Made by a program: the position numbers and the translations under genes
Part shown: positions 21,050-33,750 of the stretch, piece after piece
Layout of the letters: each line of letters opens with the position of its first letter
How positions within the stretch are numbered: position 1 is the first letter of the stretch
The notes under the pieces: generated by a model
Seen by the model: only the letters and a program-made list of their open reading frames with translations
What the model was told of the DNA's origin: nothing
Database searches by the model: none
Assembly (NCBI GenBank): GCA_963989385.1
Contig: OZ022500.1
Location: forward strand, 118,027,842 to 118,091,841
Source of the DNA: Ctena decussata
Taxonomy: Eukaryota > Mollusca > Bivalvia > Lucinida > Lucinidae
Direction of reading: 5' to 3'
DNA: 64,000 nucleotides

Positions 21050-22963
21050 AAGGACTACGTGCGTTAAGGCCACTTTTTGGCCCCCATCTGAGGTCAAAAT
21101 ATGAAAGTCGAGATAAAAGTATTTCATTGCATGATTTCATTAGAACAATACTTCTAGTGTTTCGTTTCAGTTTCAGTTTGAATCTTGCTGTGCGTTAAGT
21201 ATGGAAAAATGGCTGCTGAAACAGGCTAAAACCATGGAATTTGTCATTTTTGTTCAATTTTTAGTCATTCAGTTTACAAATTAGAATAGAGCACAACCTT
21301 TAACCAAAAAATCCTTTTCACATATGATGTATTTTGCTGTAAATCACATCATATTGAAAGATTTTGTTGGTTAATGATTGTGCTCATATTTAATTCTTAA
21401 AAAATCTGAATTCTGCGGACAGCCGTTTAGCTATAGTTTGCCTATAATAAGCATAATGAAATGTATACCTGGCTGTAAGTGTCCAGGCATAAGAACTAAG
21501 ATGTAAATGTGATTTTAAGTAAACCTTCACAAACTGAATTACCATGAAATGTTACCACCTTTCAACAAATTACAGTAAATATCCTAAAAATGTTGCATTG
21601 ATTGAATTATCATAAAACTGGACCTTTAATAGTTCAGCAGCCATCCAAAAGCAGCATTTTTGTAAAAAAAAAAATAGTCTAGCCTCTGAGCAAACTGTTC
21701 CAAATAAGAAGCAGTCTTATCAGGGTTTGTACTTACTGCTTAGGAATTTTATCTCAATATTAAGGAAAATTACGGTACCTTGCTTAAGTTAGACTTAGTT
21801 TACTGATCATGGCGCCACTATTCCAGAGCTTGTTGTTCGAAGTTTTAACATTTTGTTGAATATACCTACATGTTTATAAAGTAGGAAGCTATCTATTTTA
21901 TTAATAAACCTGAATAAACCTAAGATTCTGCATATGAAATCAATAAAATGATTTGTTTTGGAACATACTGACAGATGTCAAGCAGCAATTGACTGATTTT
22001 GAAGTCAGCTGGCAAATAGTTTGAAATGTTGCCATTTAGGCTTTCAAAACTGAGTGACATATTTCAGCACAAATATAGGCGGAAATGGACAGCAAAATTT
22101 TTATTATCATGTTACACTATATTTATGACAGTAATCTAATTTCTAATAAAAAATATAAATAAGTTCCTTCAAGAGCAAGGGAAACATTCAAAAGACTGAA
22201 GGTGGATCAGAGAACAAGTGAGCAGGGGATTACGTATACCCCCACCACTGCCTCTGCCTAATCAAAACAAACTTATTAACAGAAAACTTTAATGCAAATC
22301 CAGTATAAGTTTTGATGTCTGTGACCTTGACCTTAGGACAGCAGTAAAAATAATGTCAACTGGTCAATTTCAGTTTTGCTCTACATGATCAAGAGGCTCT
22401 ATTCTTGTATACTGACACTTTACAACCAATGCCTAAGTCCTAATTATTGATCACTGGTCCCACCCAGGGGCCCAACCCCGGGGCATTTATATCCCTTGTC
22501 AAAACAACTCTTTCAGGGGTATCATGAACCAAATATGAAGAGAAGCTGACATGCAATATATTTTTATAAGATAAGAGCAACCAAAAAAGTTTCACGCAAA
22601 ACTTTGAAGGAAAAACTGACAGAAAAACAGACGGAAGAACAAATATACTAACAAATGACCAAACAAACGAAAAGACATAATTTATATGTCCTGCAAATAG
22701 TTTGTATGCCGGATGCTTAATTTGTCTCATTCAAAAAGAAAAGTATAATTACATGCTACAAACATATACACAACAATGTTAGTTTCCATGTACAGAGAAT
22801 GGCATAAGGGTCATAGCCTTTGACCCCATTTTGTCCCCATATATAATGTCTGTCACCAATTTCCTTATCACTTTCATTTAGGGGAATAACACAGCTATTA
22901 ATCATACCAATATGAGTCACTTTGGTTGGGGGCCATTTTTGGGCCTTAATGCACGTAGTCCTT
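21050..22963. mobile_element. 1.9-kb TA-flanked inverted-repeat element
   Basis: The ends AAGGACTACGTGCGTTAAGG and CCTTAATGCACGTAGTCCTT are inverted repeats that continue to GGCCCCCA, with TA on each side (21048-21049, 22964-22965). The interior is AT-rich with no transposase recognised. It splits satellite-like DNA. Confidence 0.7.
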
Positions 22964-22965
22964 TA

Positions 22966-23760
22966 TCAGCATCTTTGAGTTTCTGTAGGCTAGCAAATAT
23001 GCGAAAGTGACACACATTTACGTTCTATGTAAATTGATAAGCATGTCAATAGTTACTCAGCACTACAAATATTGTTAAATATATGTCAAATATATATTTA
23101 CCTACATATTCAAATGTAGCCAAAATACGATGCTTTACTAACGTTTCTTTACCTTTTAAATGACAATCAAACTTAACGTACTCAAACCTGTTTTAGCAGG
23201 TATGCAAATTTATTGTAACATCGAAATATTTAAGTTCATGCGTTTGTATATACAAATAAATATTACACATTAAAATTCTTGAAAATTTGCTTACTCGCTA
23301 AAATAATGTTAAACATAGACAAATACGACATATTTACATTAAAATCAAATTTTAAGTAAACAAATGTATTTATGTTTGGTTTGTTCATTTGGAAATGTAT
23401 GCAAATGTTTAATATTTACACACGTTGCACGCTATGCATACATTTTATCAAAAGCTTGTATGGACATACATTTGCTATATTCGCTGCAAACTTCAAATGT
23501 TATAATTTGCAAACGTGTGCACGTATGGTAAATATAGTATGAAACAACATTTGCAATGCTATGTAAATATTAATGGCACATTAGTTTTTCCAATATGCCT
23601 ACAGATGCCAAATCATGTGTTTATCTTGGTATTCACCCAATAGTTTGGGATATCAAATATAGTGTTCATATGAACATTTGCATATCATTTACTGGGCTTT
23701 GGAGAGGTGGGCATATGTTATGTATTTTGGGTAAGGAAGAGGAATATTCGGCCAGATTGT
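22966..23760. repeat. AT-rich satellite-like DNA, right segment
   Basis: Repeated TATTTAC, GCAAATAT and TATGCAAATG words, with octamer motifs (ATGCAAAT) near 23211 and 23399 and an inverse one near 23677. Unit boundaries are too diverged to set a period by eye. Confidence 0.5.
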
Positions 23761-23932
23761 TTTAATTGTCTTGTGGATAAGCTATTCACGCTAAATATTA
23801 TAAATGTGAAAAAAAAAATTAATGCATATCGTCTAGCGTCTCTGTCATGCAATAAAATTCGACAAATACCCTTATAACGGACTTTTTAATTGTTTGATTT
23901 TACGATGAAACATTATACATGTATTCATAAAT

Positions 23933-24168
23933 GAGCCGCGACACGAGAAAATCAGCAAAGTGGTTGTGCACCCAGTGTAGACTCAGATCAGCCTGGACAT
24001 CCGCCCAGTCCGATCAGACTCTTCCCTAAGCGCTTAAAGGGTAGCTAAGGGTCTAAGCTACCTTTATGCGGACAGCGAAGACTCTGATCAGACTGGACGG
24101 ATGTCCAGGCTGATCTGAGTCTGCGCTGGGCGCACAACCACTAAGTTGGTTTTCTCGTGTCGTGGCTC
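23933..24168. mobile_element. Long-hairpin foldback family, copy 4
   Basis: GAGCCGCGACACGAGAAAAT to TTTCTCGTGTCGTGGCTC, with AAAT directly abutting both ends, which fits a 4-bp target duplication. Confidence 0.88.
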
Positions 24169-25576
24169 AAATGAACGTATGACTGATTCCACCGTAATCT
24201 ATATTATAAGCTTAACTTCCTCCACTTACTTATTTAGATATTAATTTTCAAAATTATGACGTGATGTTTCCAAAGACCGACACAAAATATGCTTATTTTA
24301 CGGCGGTATATAATCACTACATTCCAAGTCTTGTGTTGTTCTACCAATAACAGAACTAATTTGCATCAGTATGATCAGAAGATATGCGGTCTTCTTCAAC
24401 CAATGGAATCGTCGCAGTTTTTGTCGGGTAATCAAATACTATTGGCTGAAATAAGCGCCAATGTAGATATCCCATTAAGACTTTGTGCTAATGACCCATA
24501 TATTAATTCAGTATTTATTACACTGTACGTTTCCAGATGTTTCTTTTACCTTTGAAAGATAATCGGTTCGGCCCTTCACATCATAGCTAGTTTTAATTAT
24601 ATTCAATTCGTTCCACATTTTCACAGTATTTTCGAACGCAGATTTATCATATTGGCTGCAGTGCAAACAGATTAATTTACTGTCGTTGTATCAGTAGTTA
24701 AAATTAAAATAACAAATAACGTTCTGATTACAACTTCTTTCTTCAAAGGACAAGTAAAAAATGTTAACCCTTGCGATCGCTCATTGCTCTAAATGGTCAG
24801 TTGTTTTAGAACATGCTCATTCATTAACTGTGAAATGAAAGTGCTTTACTGTGCGCAGTTGAATATGGAAAATCCGCATCTTATTATCTTAATTAGTTTT
24901 AGCGACATTAAGGGTAAAACTTTAAAAAAAATCCACCCATCGATGATCTTATCGAGTTGCCTCATTATTGTGCACATGGTGAGCTCCTATACCGTCATGC
25001 CTGAACATTGAAATTTCGAAGTTTGTAAAATATCAAAAAAGTTTGTTTTTTTCTGTGAGAAGGCGGTTAATATTTTCGGTTTTGGTTACAACTGCTTACA
25101 TAAACATTTTAACCGAATGGCAGCACCACCCTTAGTTGAATGTTTAATTTATCATTTTTATTTAAGAAATAAATCAGCTCTAGCAGTGAATTGTTGAGTA
25201 ATAAGCACTATTTGGCGGTCAGTTGTGAAGTAGATCATATCACAAGCGCGGTAAACGTACGTTTCAATGGCAATTCCAGCAAAAAATAGAGACGTTACAC
25301 CGTCTAACATCTCAAAACGTCACAAAATAACGTCAGTAATGCCAGTGACGTCAGTAATTAGTCTCACGCGCTCCGAGACAGTGAATTGTTGCACAATAAA
25401 ACACGAAAACTTTCCATTGCTTGTATAGGCGCACTGTGTTAGAACACACAATATCAAATATCAAATAACATGCTTGTAGAAAAGTCTAACTGGATATGCA
25501 AATTGTAAATCTCATAATTACATTTATCATATGACGTCGCTGTTATTCAGTGGCTAACGTCATGTCATAAAAATCG
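24169..25576. other. Intergenic, no confident gene
   Basis: Several short frames, the longest 88 codons at 24289-24555, without recognisable domains. From about 25300 the DNA is rich in ACGTCA words. Confidence 0.3.
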
Positions 25577-25740
25577 TATGACCACACGTGTAATAACACT
25601 TTGGCGCGTACACGTAACGTCATTGGCAACGTCCATGTCAACAATGCGTTTTCTTATTCAAATGATGTGCAGTTTGAAGGCGTTAAAACCCCATTTATAT
25701 GGGTCATATGATAAACAGAATCTTACACGTGTGGTCATTT
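25577..25740. repeat. Inverted repeat ATGACCACACGTGTAA
   Basis: ATGACCACACGTGTAA (25577-25592) and its exact inverse TTACACGTGTGGTCAT (25725-25740) bracket about 130 bp. A related CATATGAAATGACCACTCGTGTAAG lies near 27377. Confidence 0.65.
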
Positions 25741-26192
25741 CATATGAAATTAATGAAACTCGCCGAAGGCTTGTTTCATAAAAGACTTCTATGATTAAGG
25801 CGAGGATTTTCCCCATTAGACCGGCGCGACAGGTCCGAATTTTCACAAGTATAAAGTGTGCAATTTTTTCTTAGCAGAGCTTCCACAAAGAAATCAGATC
25901 ATTTGTGATTAAGACCCAAAGACATGGGGAGATAATCCATTCTGACCGTACCTACCCTAAATTCAAGGTTTTCGCATACCTCATCTTTTGAGGTAATAAA
26001 AGTATCGAAACCCGCCATTCATTCGATACATTTTTGTCATAAATGCATGCTAAATACACGCATATCACAATACAAAGCAATGATTTTCTTCTTGTTACGC
26101 CTGACTGGCATTTAAACATGCAAAACCATAGTTACACGTCCGGTCAAAACGGCCGAAATAGAACGCTTCATTATAATTAAAGTACAAGTACT

Positions 26193-26293
26193 TCCCCCCC
26201 CCCCCCCCCGTGACCCAGCATTTCCTTTATGCAGCAGACTTATGCGATGCAAGTACGTAATATATATGAGTGGGAAGCTGGGTCACGGGGGGG
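26193..26293. repeat. Poly-C hairpin with GTGACCCAGC arms
   Basis: A run of C followed by GTGACCCAGC pairs with GCTGGGTCACGGGGGGG at 26277-26293, about 60 bp away. Confidence 0.65.
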
Positions 26294-26696
26294 AACGATA
26301 CTCAGTAAGCCAAAGAAACAGAATGGTCAGCAGTAGCACTGTGATCTTCAAGGATTATATTGTGTACCATGACCTTGAAATGAGGTCAAGGTCACATACA
26401 TATAGTCAAAACTATCCAGTGGTGTCTGTTATGTAAGTAATGCAAGTCAAAAAAGGGTGAAATGTATACAATAAATCATTATTTCAACGATCAGTTTGAG
26501 GATTATTTACAATTTATCTCAACAATGACGTCAACGTCAACGTATGTTTAACGTACTTTACCTAGACACAAACAGTTGAAAATTCATTTGTCATGCAAGT
26601 TACATGTCATAGTCATAAATGCAAAGCAGAAGTCAGTAATCCGTATAACTTTTTAATCATGGGGAAAATTCACGCCTTAACCTGGTGCAGTGCATA

Positions 26697-27190
26697 GGAC
26701 CGTTGTTCCTGTGCCTTGCATACTGAGCGCTGCTCCAGCATACTCAGTATGAGTGAAACAGTTTGAGATGTGAATTTTGTATTGGATGCAATACAAATAT
26801 ATATTTGTCTTTGTATAAAGCTGGCGGTAGACAGTTATTGAAATATGTGGAAAGGGGCCCCGAACGCAATGCGCAGGACCATTGTTCCTGTGCCTTGCGT
26901 CCTGGGCTTGACTCCAGCATATTATTGAATTTTAGATGAAAATGAAAACTCAGGATGGTAAAAATTTGAAACACATGGTCGTGTGCTTCGGACGCAGGGC
27001 ACGAGATCCCTTTTCCTCTGCCGTGCGTCTCAAGCTTAGTTGCAGTATAAATTTCGAATTTTAAATGAAATAAGGTACATGTATTCATATGAAGATAAAA
27101 ATTATAGAAATGTTTGGGTATGGGGCTGGGCTCTGGGTGCAATACGCAGGGGCATTGTTCCCGTGTCTTGCGCCCGAGCGCAGCTGTAGC
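26697..27190. repeat. Tandem array of ~150-bp units
   Basis: Four units are marked by CAGGACCATTGTTCCTGTGC and variants near 26697, 26872, 26995 and 27146, each followed by CTTGCGTCCTGGGC-like and CTCCAGCATA-like segments. Frames crossing it are compositional. Confidence 0.7.
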
Positions 27191-27589
27191 GTATTTCCGA
27201 AAGGTACTCCTGAAATGACTACTAGTATATTAGTCGTATGTAACATGCTTACACTGTTTCCATCTTAGCTCTTGAGCCTCTTTGAATCATAATTTATATT
27301 TGACCTCATATTGCCATTTTTGTATAATGGATTGAGAGAAATAAATGATTTGATTTCACCATAGAAGTCCTTTCATATGAAATGACCACTCGTGTAAGAT
27401 CCTCTTTGTCTCTCGCAGTCATTAGTTTTATACGAAAATTAGATTATTTTTAACGTATTTTGAAACGTTTAGAATATTTATTTAGTCAGGGTGACAAACG
27501 TATGTAATTATAACTGAAAACATCTAATTTTTGAAAGAGAATTACCTTAAGCAATATAAGAAAATCAGTTATATCCTCAGGTCTTAGGA

Positions 27590-27827
27590 GGCCGATTTTA
27601 CTGTCGTAAAGAGCAGTTATCCGTACTTTGCCTTTAGCTGATGCCGTCAATGTTTGAAATGAAGCCAATAACCAGGACACTTCAGAAAACGAATCGTAAA
27701 TTTGACAATGAATTTAGTTTTTCCGAAGTGTCCTGATAAATGGATTCCCTTCATGAAACAATGACAACTGCCGCAGACAAAGTGCAATAGTACTCGATAA
27801 CAGCTCTTTACGACATTAAAGTCGGCC
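27590..27827. mobile_element. 238-bp foldback element
   Basis: GGCCGATTTTACTGTCGTAA pairs with its inverse at 27796-27827. A second nested pair is CAGGACACTTCAGAAAA (from 27674) with TTTTTCCGAAGTGTCCTG (27718-27735). Confidence 0.75.
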
Positions 27828-28470
27828 CTGTGACGGATTGTTCTACATGCATCTCACACCCACGAGAAAAAAATATAATATATCGAGTTTTAATTATTTT
27901 ATTATTATTTGCCGAAAATCGAAGCGCAACGTCATTATCACAATTTAATTTTCTATTACAAAATATACTAAACATGTATGCTGGGCCATTACGCCATTAC
28001 AAATTATTCAAGCAATCAGGAAACACCTATTGTAACTGGAAAACTACAAATACATTTACAAACCAATTTCAGGTAGATAATACTCTTTTGAAAATGGTAA
28101 GTTTGCATTGAAGTTATTGTGACATCGTCGGTGACTCAAAAGAAACGTAAGATTTGGTGTCATGCTGTTCAAACACAAACGAAGTAAAATAACAGACTGA
28201 CAAATATGTAGTTGTCCTGAAAACACTGTAAAAATACGCTATTGTCTTGGGAGAAATTAAATCGTAGAGATGCCTTTGACACTAAACTAGCCAGTACTTT
28301 CATTCAGGATGACGAAATAATAAATATGGAGCATTACATATACTTTGCAGTAAAGATGATGGATAGATTGATAATATTGTTTAACATCTTTTTCAGCGGT
28401 GTTTCGTCATATCAAAACGATGGCAGGACGATAATGAAATGTTGTATGCAATGAAACCCCGTTTTCGGTG
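27828..28470. other. Intergenic, nothing recognised
   Basis: AT-rich with short frames only. Confidence 0.3.
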
Positions 28471-28481
28471 TGAACAATTCT

Positions 28482-28553
28482 GCCATCGGCGGGACTCGAA
28501 CCATTATCGCTAGCACAGTATGCTAGCACTTAACAGACAGTGCTATCTAGGTT
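28482..28553 (-). repeat. tRNA-derived SINE head or tRNA pseudogene
   Basis: On the - strand, a B-box GGTTCGAGTCCC (28491-28502) follows an A-box-like TAGCACTGTCTGTTAAGTGC at tRNA spacing. Arm pairing is imperfect, so a functional tRNA is unlikely. Confidence 0.5.
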
Positions 28554-28694
28554 CCTTTGCAGTAAAGACTTTGCCACGACTTATGCTTGGTGTATGACAT
28601 ATACATGTACTCTATGCCTCGGGATTTTGTAGGAAATGATGTGGTGGGCGAAAACTTCCTGAAATATTTGGCATCGGGGCGCCCTACTGAAATT

Positions 28695-28800
28695 GGCAGA
28701 ATTTATCACGAGGGCCTGCTTGCAGTAGGTGCGGGATGAGGGTTGTTTGCTCTCTCTCTCTCTCTCTGGGAGACAGGTCGATATAGACTAAAATACTATC
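28695..28800 (+). repeat. TGCAGTAGGTGCGGG dispersed repeat with (CT)n
   Basis: It matches 4785-4900. It contains (CT)n at 28751-28768 and then GGGAGACAGGTCGATATAGACT. Confidence 0.6.
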
Positions 28801-29271
28801 TCAAAGGGTCGTAATCCCAAAAACAACTGACCAATCAAATCGCTTTACTCACTTTACTCTGAGAAAAGAAAACAAACAGTGATGCACATTTTGTCATTTA
28901 TAGCCAAACTGTTTCAAATCATCTAATCAGATATTCTATTAGTTACTACAGGTTGCACTCAATTTAACATTGTGCACATGTATATACAGACCCTCAATGA
29001 AAACACACTACTTTTATAATTTCTATCTCTCTCTCAAAATCAACGCAACTTAGTTTAATTATGGTATTATTTTGTCATCAGAACCTATTCAATACGGGAT
29101 GTTAAAATTTAGCCAAAACGTGCCACATGAATATTTGACGTAACGTTTGTAACGAAACCATCGAATTAAAGCTGAAATTAGTATGGAAAAAATGGACTTA
29201 GTAGCCTTGGCTAACGAATTTGACAGCCTTTGTGACAAATTCACTTTGTATACCCTTACGATCCAAATATA

Positions 29272-29554
29272 CACTGCAAAAAATAACGGTAGATTTTACG
29301 GTAAAATAACTGGCAACCGTAAAAATTGTAGGAATCATCAAGCAGAGTGGGACAGAATAGAGCAGGTGTCGTTTTGGTCAGATAGCCCGTCAACAATACA
29401 AAGTTATGTTCGAGTGCGCCAAGTTTACATAAAACTTCATTTTCGTGATTTCCAACAATGTCTTACAGGCAAACACCCGTAAAAATAACGGGAAAAGGAC
29501 TGGCTGCTGGTTTCCAGTTATTCTACCGTAAAATCTACAGATTTTTTTACAGTG
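29272..29554. mobile_element. 283-bp TA-flanked MITE with CACTG ends
   Basis: CACTGCAAAAAATAACGGTA and the inverse of CTACAGATTTTTTTACAGTG are terminal repeats extending through TTTTACGGTA. TA lies on both sides. A one-ended relative is at 14746-14802. Confidence 0.8.
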
Positions 29555-29877
29555 TAGTCTATGTGAAAGGAGACTACACCATGTCCTCATGGTCCAAATA
29601 TTTTCGTTTTGAACGTAGAGAATAAACAGACTTTTGTTTGTCTTACCATTATGTACACCTTTTCAAGTGACAAAGAAAGCCTAATGATGTGTTATGTCTG
29701 AATCCAGGAAAGGCGCTGATTAGTATTCAAGGATTATGCGCAGACTGATCTAAAGCTTGGCTTTTACACCAATAATCTGCACATTGTATAACATTAATTT
29801 ATTTTAGACTGTCTCAAATATTGCAGTTGCGGCAAAACAAACTCACTGTGTGGATCGAGATCCGGAACATTCTTTTA

Positions 29878-30551
29878 AGGAAACGAAACCCCACCAAATA
29901 GGGCGGACCGGTTAACACACGCTAGGTTGATGCTTCGTTTCATCGAATTTTCTGACTAAAGTTTCAAATATATATCGTATGCGTCAGTCAAACTAGCCAT
30001 ATCAGCAAACAAAGAATGCATTTTTCCATATCAAACGGGCATTAATGTGGCGAAATCCGTTGACATTTCCGTGAATTTTTTCGAGATATTCCGTCGACAT
30101 TTTCTAGCACACAGACACATAATTTGTGTTGAACTAGAGAGTATGTGCCTGTGACAAATGCAAATTACACGGCAAATAAAAATTAATATTTCTCAATAAA
30201 ACAAGATATTTAAACACGGTTTTCTGGGTCTGGGACAGAATTGAATTGGGCATCGTATTTTATAAAAATGACAAAAATATATGAAAAACGTTTCATAGAA
30301 AAGTCAAGAAAATATCTGGGTCAACACTAAAAATTAAACCCTGAAAATATGTCGATACAGGCGGGTGTGTATACTTTGCACCACATCACTGCATGTTTTA
30401 TATGGAGAAATGTATTCTTCGACCGCTCATATGGCTCGTTTGACCGATCCGTACAACATAGAGTCAAGAAATTCGATAAAACTTTTTGACTAAGCACCTA
30501 TTTTACGTGTGTAAACCGGTCCGCCATCTTTGGTGGTCTGTTCCGTTTCCT
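29878..30551. mobile_element. 674-bp inverted-repeat element
   Basis: AGGAAACGAAACCCCACCAA through GGCGGACCGGTTAACACACG pairs with CGTGTGTAAACCGGTCCGCC through GTTCCGTTTCCT: ~45-bp imperfect terminal repeats. No transposase was seen inside. The flanks do not give a clear target duplication. Confidence 0.65.
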
Positions 30552-31795
30552 AAAAAGGATGTACCGATCCACCATCCAGACAGTGAAACTCGCTGAAAGA
30601 ATGTCGTATTAATGTAAATGTTGACCCGACGTTGTTTTCAGATTTAGAGTGCATCACCGTTGATACGACGTTTTTCAGCATTGCAGTTGGCAGTTTACAC
30701 CTTATAATTTAAGCTATAAGTGTTACGCTTACTGTCAGATCCTGTTTTGATTCACTGTATTATGTATATGTATGTATAAAATGTTTGAATAAAATATTGT
30801 TTAAACCAATTTAAGCTACGTTTTAATATTCGCGAAATGTTTCATTTTCCGAGTCTAGAGAGATTCGCGAATACGTATAAGCGTAAATATACTCCTCGCC
30901 AATAATTAGCATACTTATAGATGAGCTAAGCTGCAGATATAACAAATACATAGGACTTTTGATATGTCATAACGTTTGACATCATTGGTCTTATCCGATG
31001 TCATTATGTTAACAGAAGATGCCGAGGCATTGCAATTTTGGAAACCAGCAGTTGTTTTGATACACAGTGATAAAAGTTAAAAACACTGTATTTCAATGAC
31101 AATTTCGACCCTTTTCAAAAACTGTGGCCAAAACATGACCAAATTTAACTTCCATCTTCACCAAAGTAGCAAAGCGTATAGATAAAATGCTAAATTCTAA
31201 TGGGCTACATTAATTGTTGTCATGCCAGTTCAAATTCGGACATTATAGCCAAACTTGTCAAAACTTGTTTCCAAAACGACCGAGAGTACAATTTTCCTAT
31301 ATAACTTCTTATCATTTTTGTCTTACGGAAAATTGGTAGTCTTTCATACTGATACTGGGACGTCAAACTTTTTATGCAAGACATCAGTTACATGGTCTCT
31401 TAGCTGACTGCACGCCTTTTTGTATGCAGAAAATTAGAATTGAAAAATAGTGAGTAACTAGAAAAGCTCTTTACAATTACACACGCCAATATTTTCTTAA
31501 AAAAATGATATGTGTGGGCCAAAAGGTCAACAGGCACATGTCTATGCATACTCAGTCTCTCTCTCTCCAAGTCAATAGTTTATATCGTTGTTAAATATTT
31601 TCCAATTGTTCTGCTAGATGTTTAACAGAAAATACCGTGGAACTGAAACCTGGCAAACTTTTGTCCAGGTGTAAAAATAGTCGCGACTATTTACATGTAG
31701 GCCCGGTGTGCCCGACTTAAGCACTATGCTGACTCTTATTTCAAGGATTTGCTTACAGAGATGATGTAATAAGTATATAAACGAACACGTTATGG
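30552..31795. other. Intergenic, nothing recognised
   Basis: An AATAAA with an AT-rich tail near 30790 could be an old retroelement end. No coding signal was seen. Confidence 0.3.
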
Positions 31796-31799
31796 GCCT

Positions 31800-31907
31800 C
31801 GGAATCGCAGTCGGCTATGACCTGGCTTACCGAGTTCGAATCCCGCGGCAGCAGAATTCATCACAGCGTAAACGGCGCTTCCTTGCGCGCAGAATGTCAT
31901 TATCATC
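31800..31907 (+). repeat. Possible tRNA-derived SINE head
   Basis: A B-box GAGTTCGAATCC (31832-31843) lies about 30 bases after an A-box-like GCAGTCGGCTATGACCTGG. The copy is followed by a short exact duplication. Confidence 0.45.
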
Positions 31908-31959
31908 TTAATAAAATGCACCTTCTTTCTTACTTAATAAAATGCACCTTCTTTCTTAC
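31908..31959 (+). repeat. Exact 26-bp tandem duplication
   Basis: TTAATAAAATGCACCTTCTT plus TCTTAC occurs twice without a gap, 31908-31933 and 31934-31959. Confidence 0.9.
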
Positions 31960-32925
31960 TATTTTATATCAACAGAGAAATAATTTCATACGCGACAGTA
32001 AGGTACAATAATAATGCGTTATGCTTAATAGTGAACTTTAACAAGCGTGCAAAATTCATTCTATCGAAGCTTCTAGTGGACTGATCGAATTCGACAGTTA
32101 TTAGCAGCGCATGTTTGTTACCGCCCTGACAGTTCTTTTGGATCATGGTATATGCAGTCTGAACTGGGTCTTATATCGCTGCTCTTCTTATAGGCACCAG
32201 ACCCATATTTGGCTTGTGCAAGCAGCAGTTGGCTTATCAAACTACGCGACTTTATGCAACTGCTGATCTGAGTCTACGCAATTTGCCTATGGCATTTTAA
32301 TTGCTAAGTTGACTTTGATGTCACTTCTCTTTCGGTGCATACTTAGTTGCATTTGGAGGACCTGTCCAAGGTCATAATGTAATCATGATTTATCAATATG
32401 CGTTGTAATTACCTTATTGGATGACGATGAGCCCATATGGTACAAATTAAAACAGACGGAAAGGTGCACACTCAGTCTATAGATAATTCGATTATGTTGA
32501 TTTACAGCCACATATGGAACGGTTTTACATTAACCATGCACATATGATGTATATATGTTTGAGTGTTTTTGAAGACCATTTTAAACCAAACTTCAATGGT
32601 TAAAAATATTAAAAGAATCTACCTTTATAACAAATTTTGACCAACTATTTAAAATTTGAACACATATGACTTATTTTCACGCGAAATATTTTCATATAGT
32701 TGACAAATTCTCTGTCTCTCTCTCTCTCTTTCCCAGAGGGGTTTGTCATACCAAAAAGCTAGGGAGGCGGGGTGCATTTATACGATATAAAAACTATTAT
32801 TGTGACTTTACAGCTCTTATGTTGGAACAACCGCTGTCCCCACAACTACGGTAGTTGCAAATTGCAAAAAAATGAAATTAACAATTGGCAAACTACCTCA
32901 AAATAGCACTTTTACCCACAGAAAG
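31960..32925. other. Intergenic; T/C-rich tract at 32711-32732
   Basis: A CT-rich run followed by CCCAGAGGGG resembles the tail of the TGCAGTAGGTGCGGG repeat. Nothing else was recognised. Confidence 0.3.
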
Positions 32926-32927
32926 TA

Positions 32928-33182
32928 CACTAAATTTTACGGTAAAAGAGACCTGTTTGTTGCTGGGCATTGTGGGACAATAACGTTACTTTTTATGACT
33001 GTATTGTATTTAAATCTTGCTAATTAATTGCGCATATCTTAATACATAATATCTGCCAAAGAACTATTGAGAGACCTGAGGAGATCTCTGAAACAGTTTT
33101 CCATATTAAATAGTGCTGTAGTTTCCAATGGGCTTAGCAGCCACGAATGTTACCATAAAATTTACGGGAAATTCTTACAGTG
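32928..33182. mobile_element. 255-bp TA-flanked element, CACT ends
   Basis: CACTAAATTTTACGGTAAAA and the inverse of AAATTTACGGGAAATTCTTACAGTG form imperfect terminal repeats with TA on both sides. It is related to the 29272-29554 element through TTTTACGGTA. Confidence 0.6.
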
Positions 33183-33236
33183 TATTAGTTTCCTCGTAAT
33201 ATTTCTGTCGCACTGTCCTAATTACTACCGTCAGTT

Positions 33237-33239
<3 letters not shown>

Positions 33240-33291
<52 letters not shown>
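33240..33291 (+). repeat. (TC)n microsatellite
   Basis: About 25 TC units. The Ser-Leu and Arg-Glu frames across it are artefacts of the repeat. Confidence 0.95.
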
Positions 33292-33294
<3 letters not shown>

Positions 33295-33750
33295 CAAGTG
33301 TGTACTGGGAAAATACAACAGATTCAGTCAAATCAAACTTTCTGTGTCGACGTCGTTGTTGTATTCGGAGTGGCGCAAATATGTGTCGAGTTTTATAATT
33401 TAACTCTTTTTTTTTGACATGCGCAAACAGGCGAGACATCTCCTCAAGTGGATTTCTTGTACTACAGAATATTACATCTCCGAATCTTGACAAGTCCTTT
33501 AAGAACAGTCTAATATATACCTACACAATTATTTCAGGCAGTTCTGTCCAGTATTTAGAGCTTAAGAGTATTATAAGCACCACAAAGTCCTGCGACTTGG
33601 CGAAACAGATATAGATTGAGAGAAAATCTCATATTTTTCTATTTAGATTTAGAATAATAGACATGTAGTACAATGACCTAATGCGCCGCTGCATTTTTTT
33701 CATTCGTTTTACGGTATTATCCTCAAATTTTGCGCTAACTGACATTAAAT
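33292..33750. other. Intergenic, nothing recognised
   Basis: AT-rich with short frames only. Confidence 0.3.

Noticed and set aside
22440..22730. 96-codon - strand frame with a hydrophobic segment
   Set aside because: It lies inside the 1.9-kb inverted-repeat element and does not resemble a transposase; likely chance.
26744..27142. 132-codon - strand frame
   Set aside because: It lies across a ~150-bp tandem array and has no conserved residue pattern.
28482..28553. Functional tRNA gene on the - strand
   Set aside because: A- and B-box-like motifs are present, but the stems do not pair well, so a SINE head or pseudogene is more likely.
33067..33493. Long frames of Ser-Leu and Arg-Glu repeats
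   Set aside because: They are translations of the (TC)n microsatellite.
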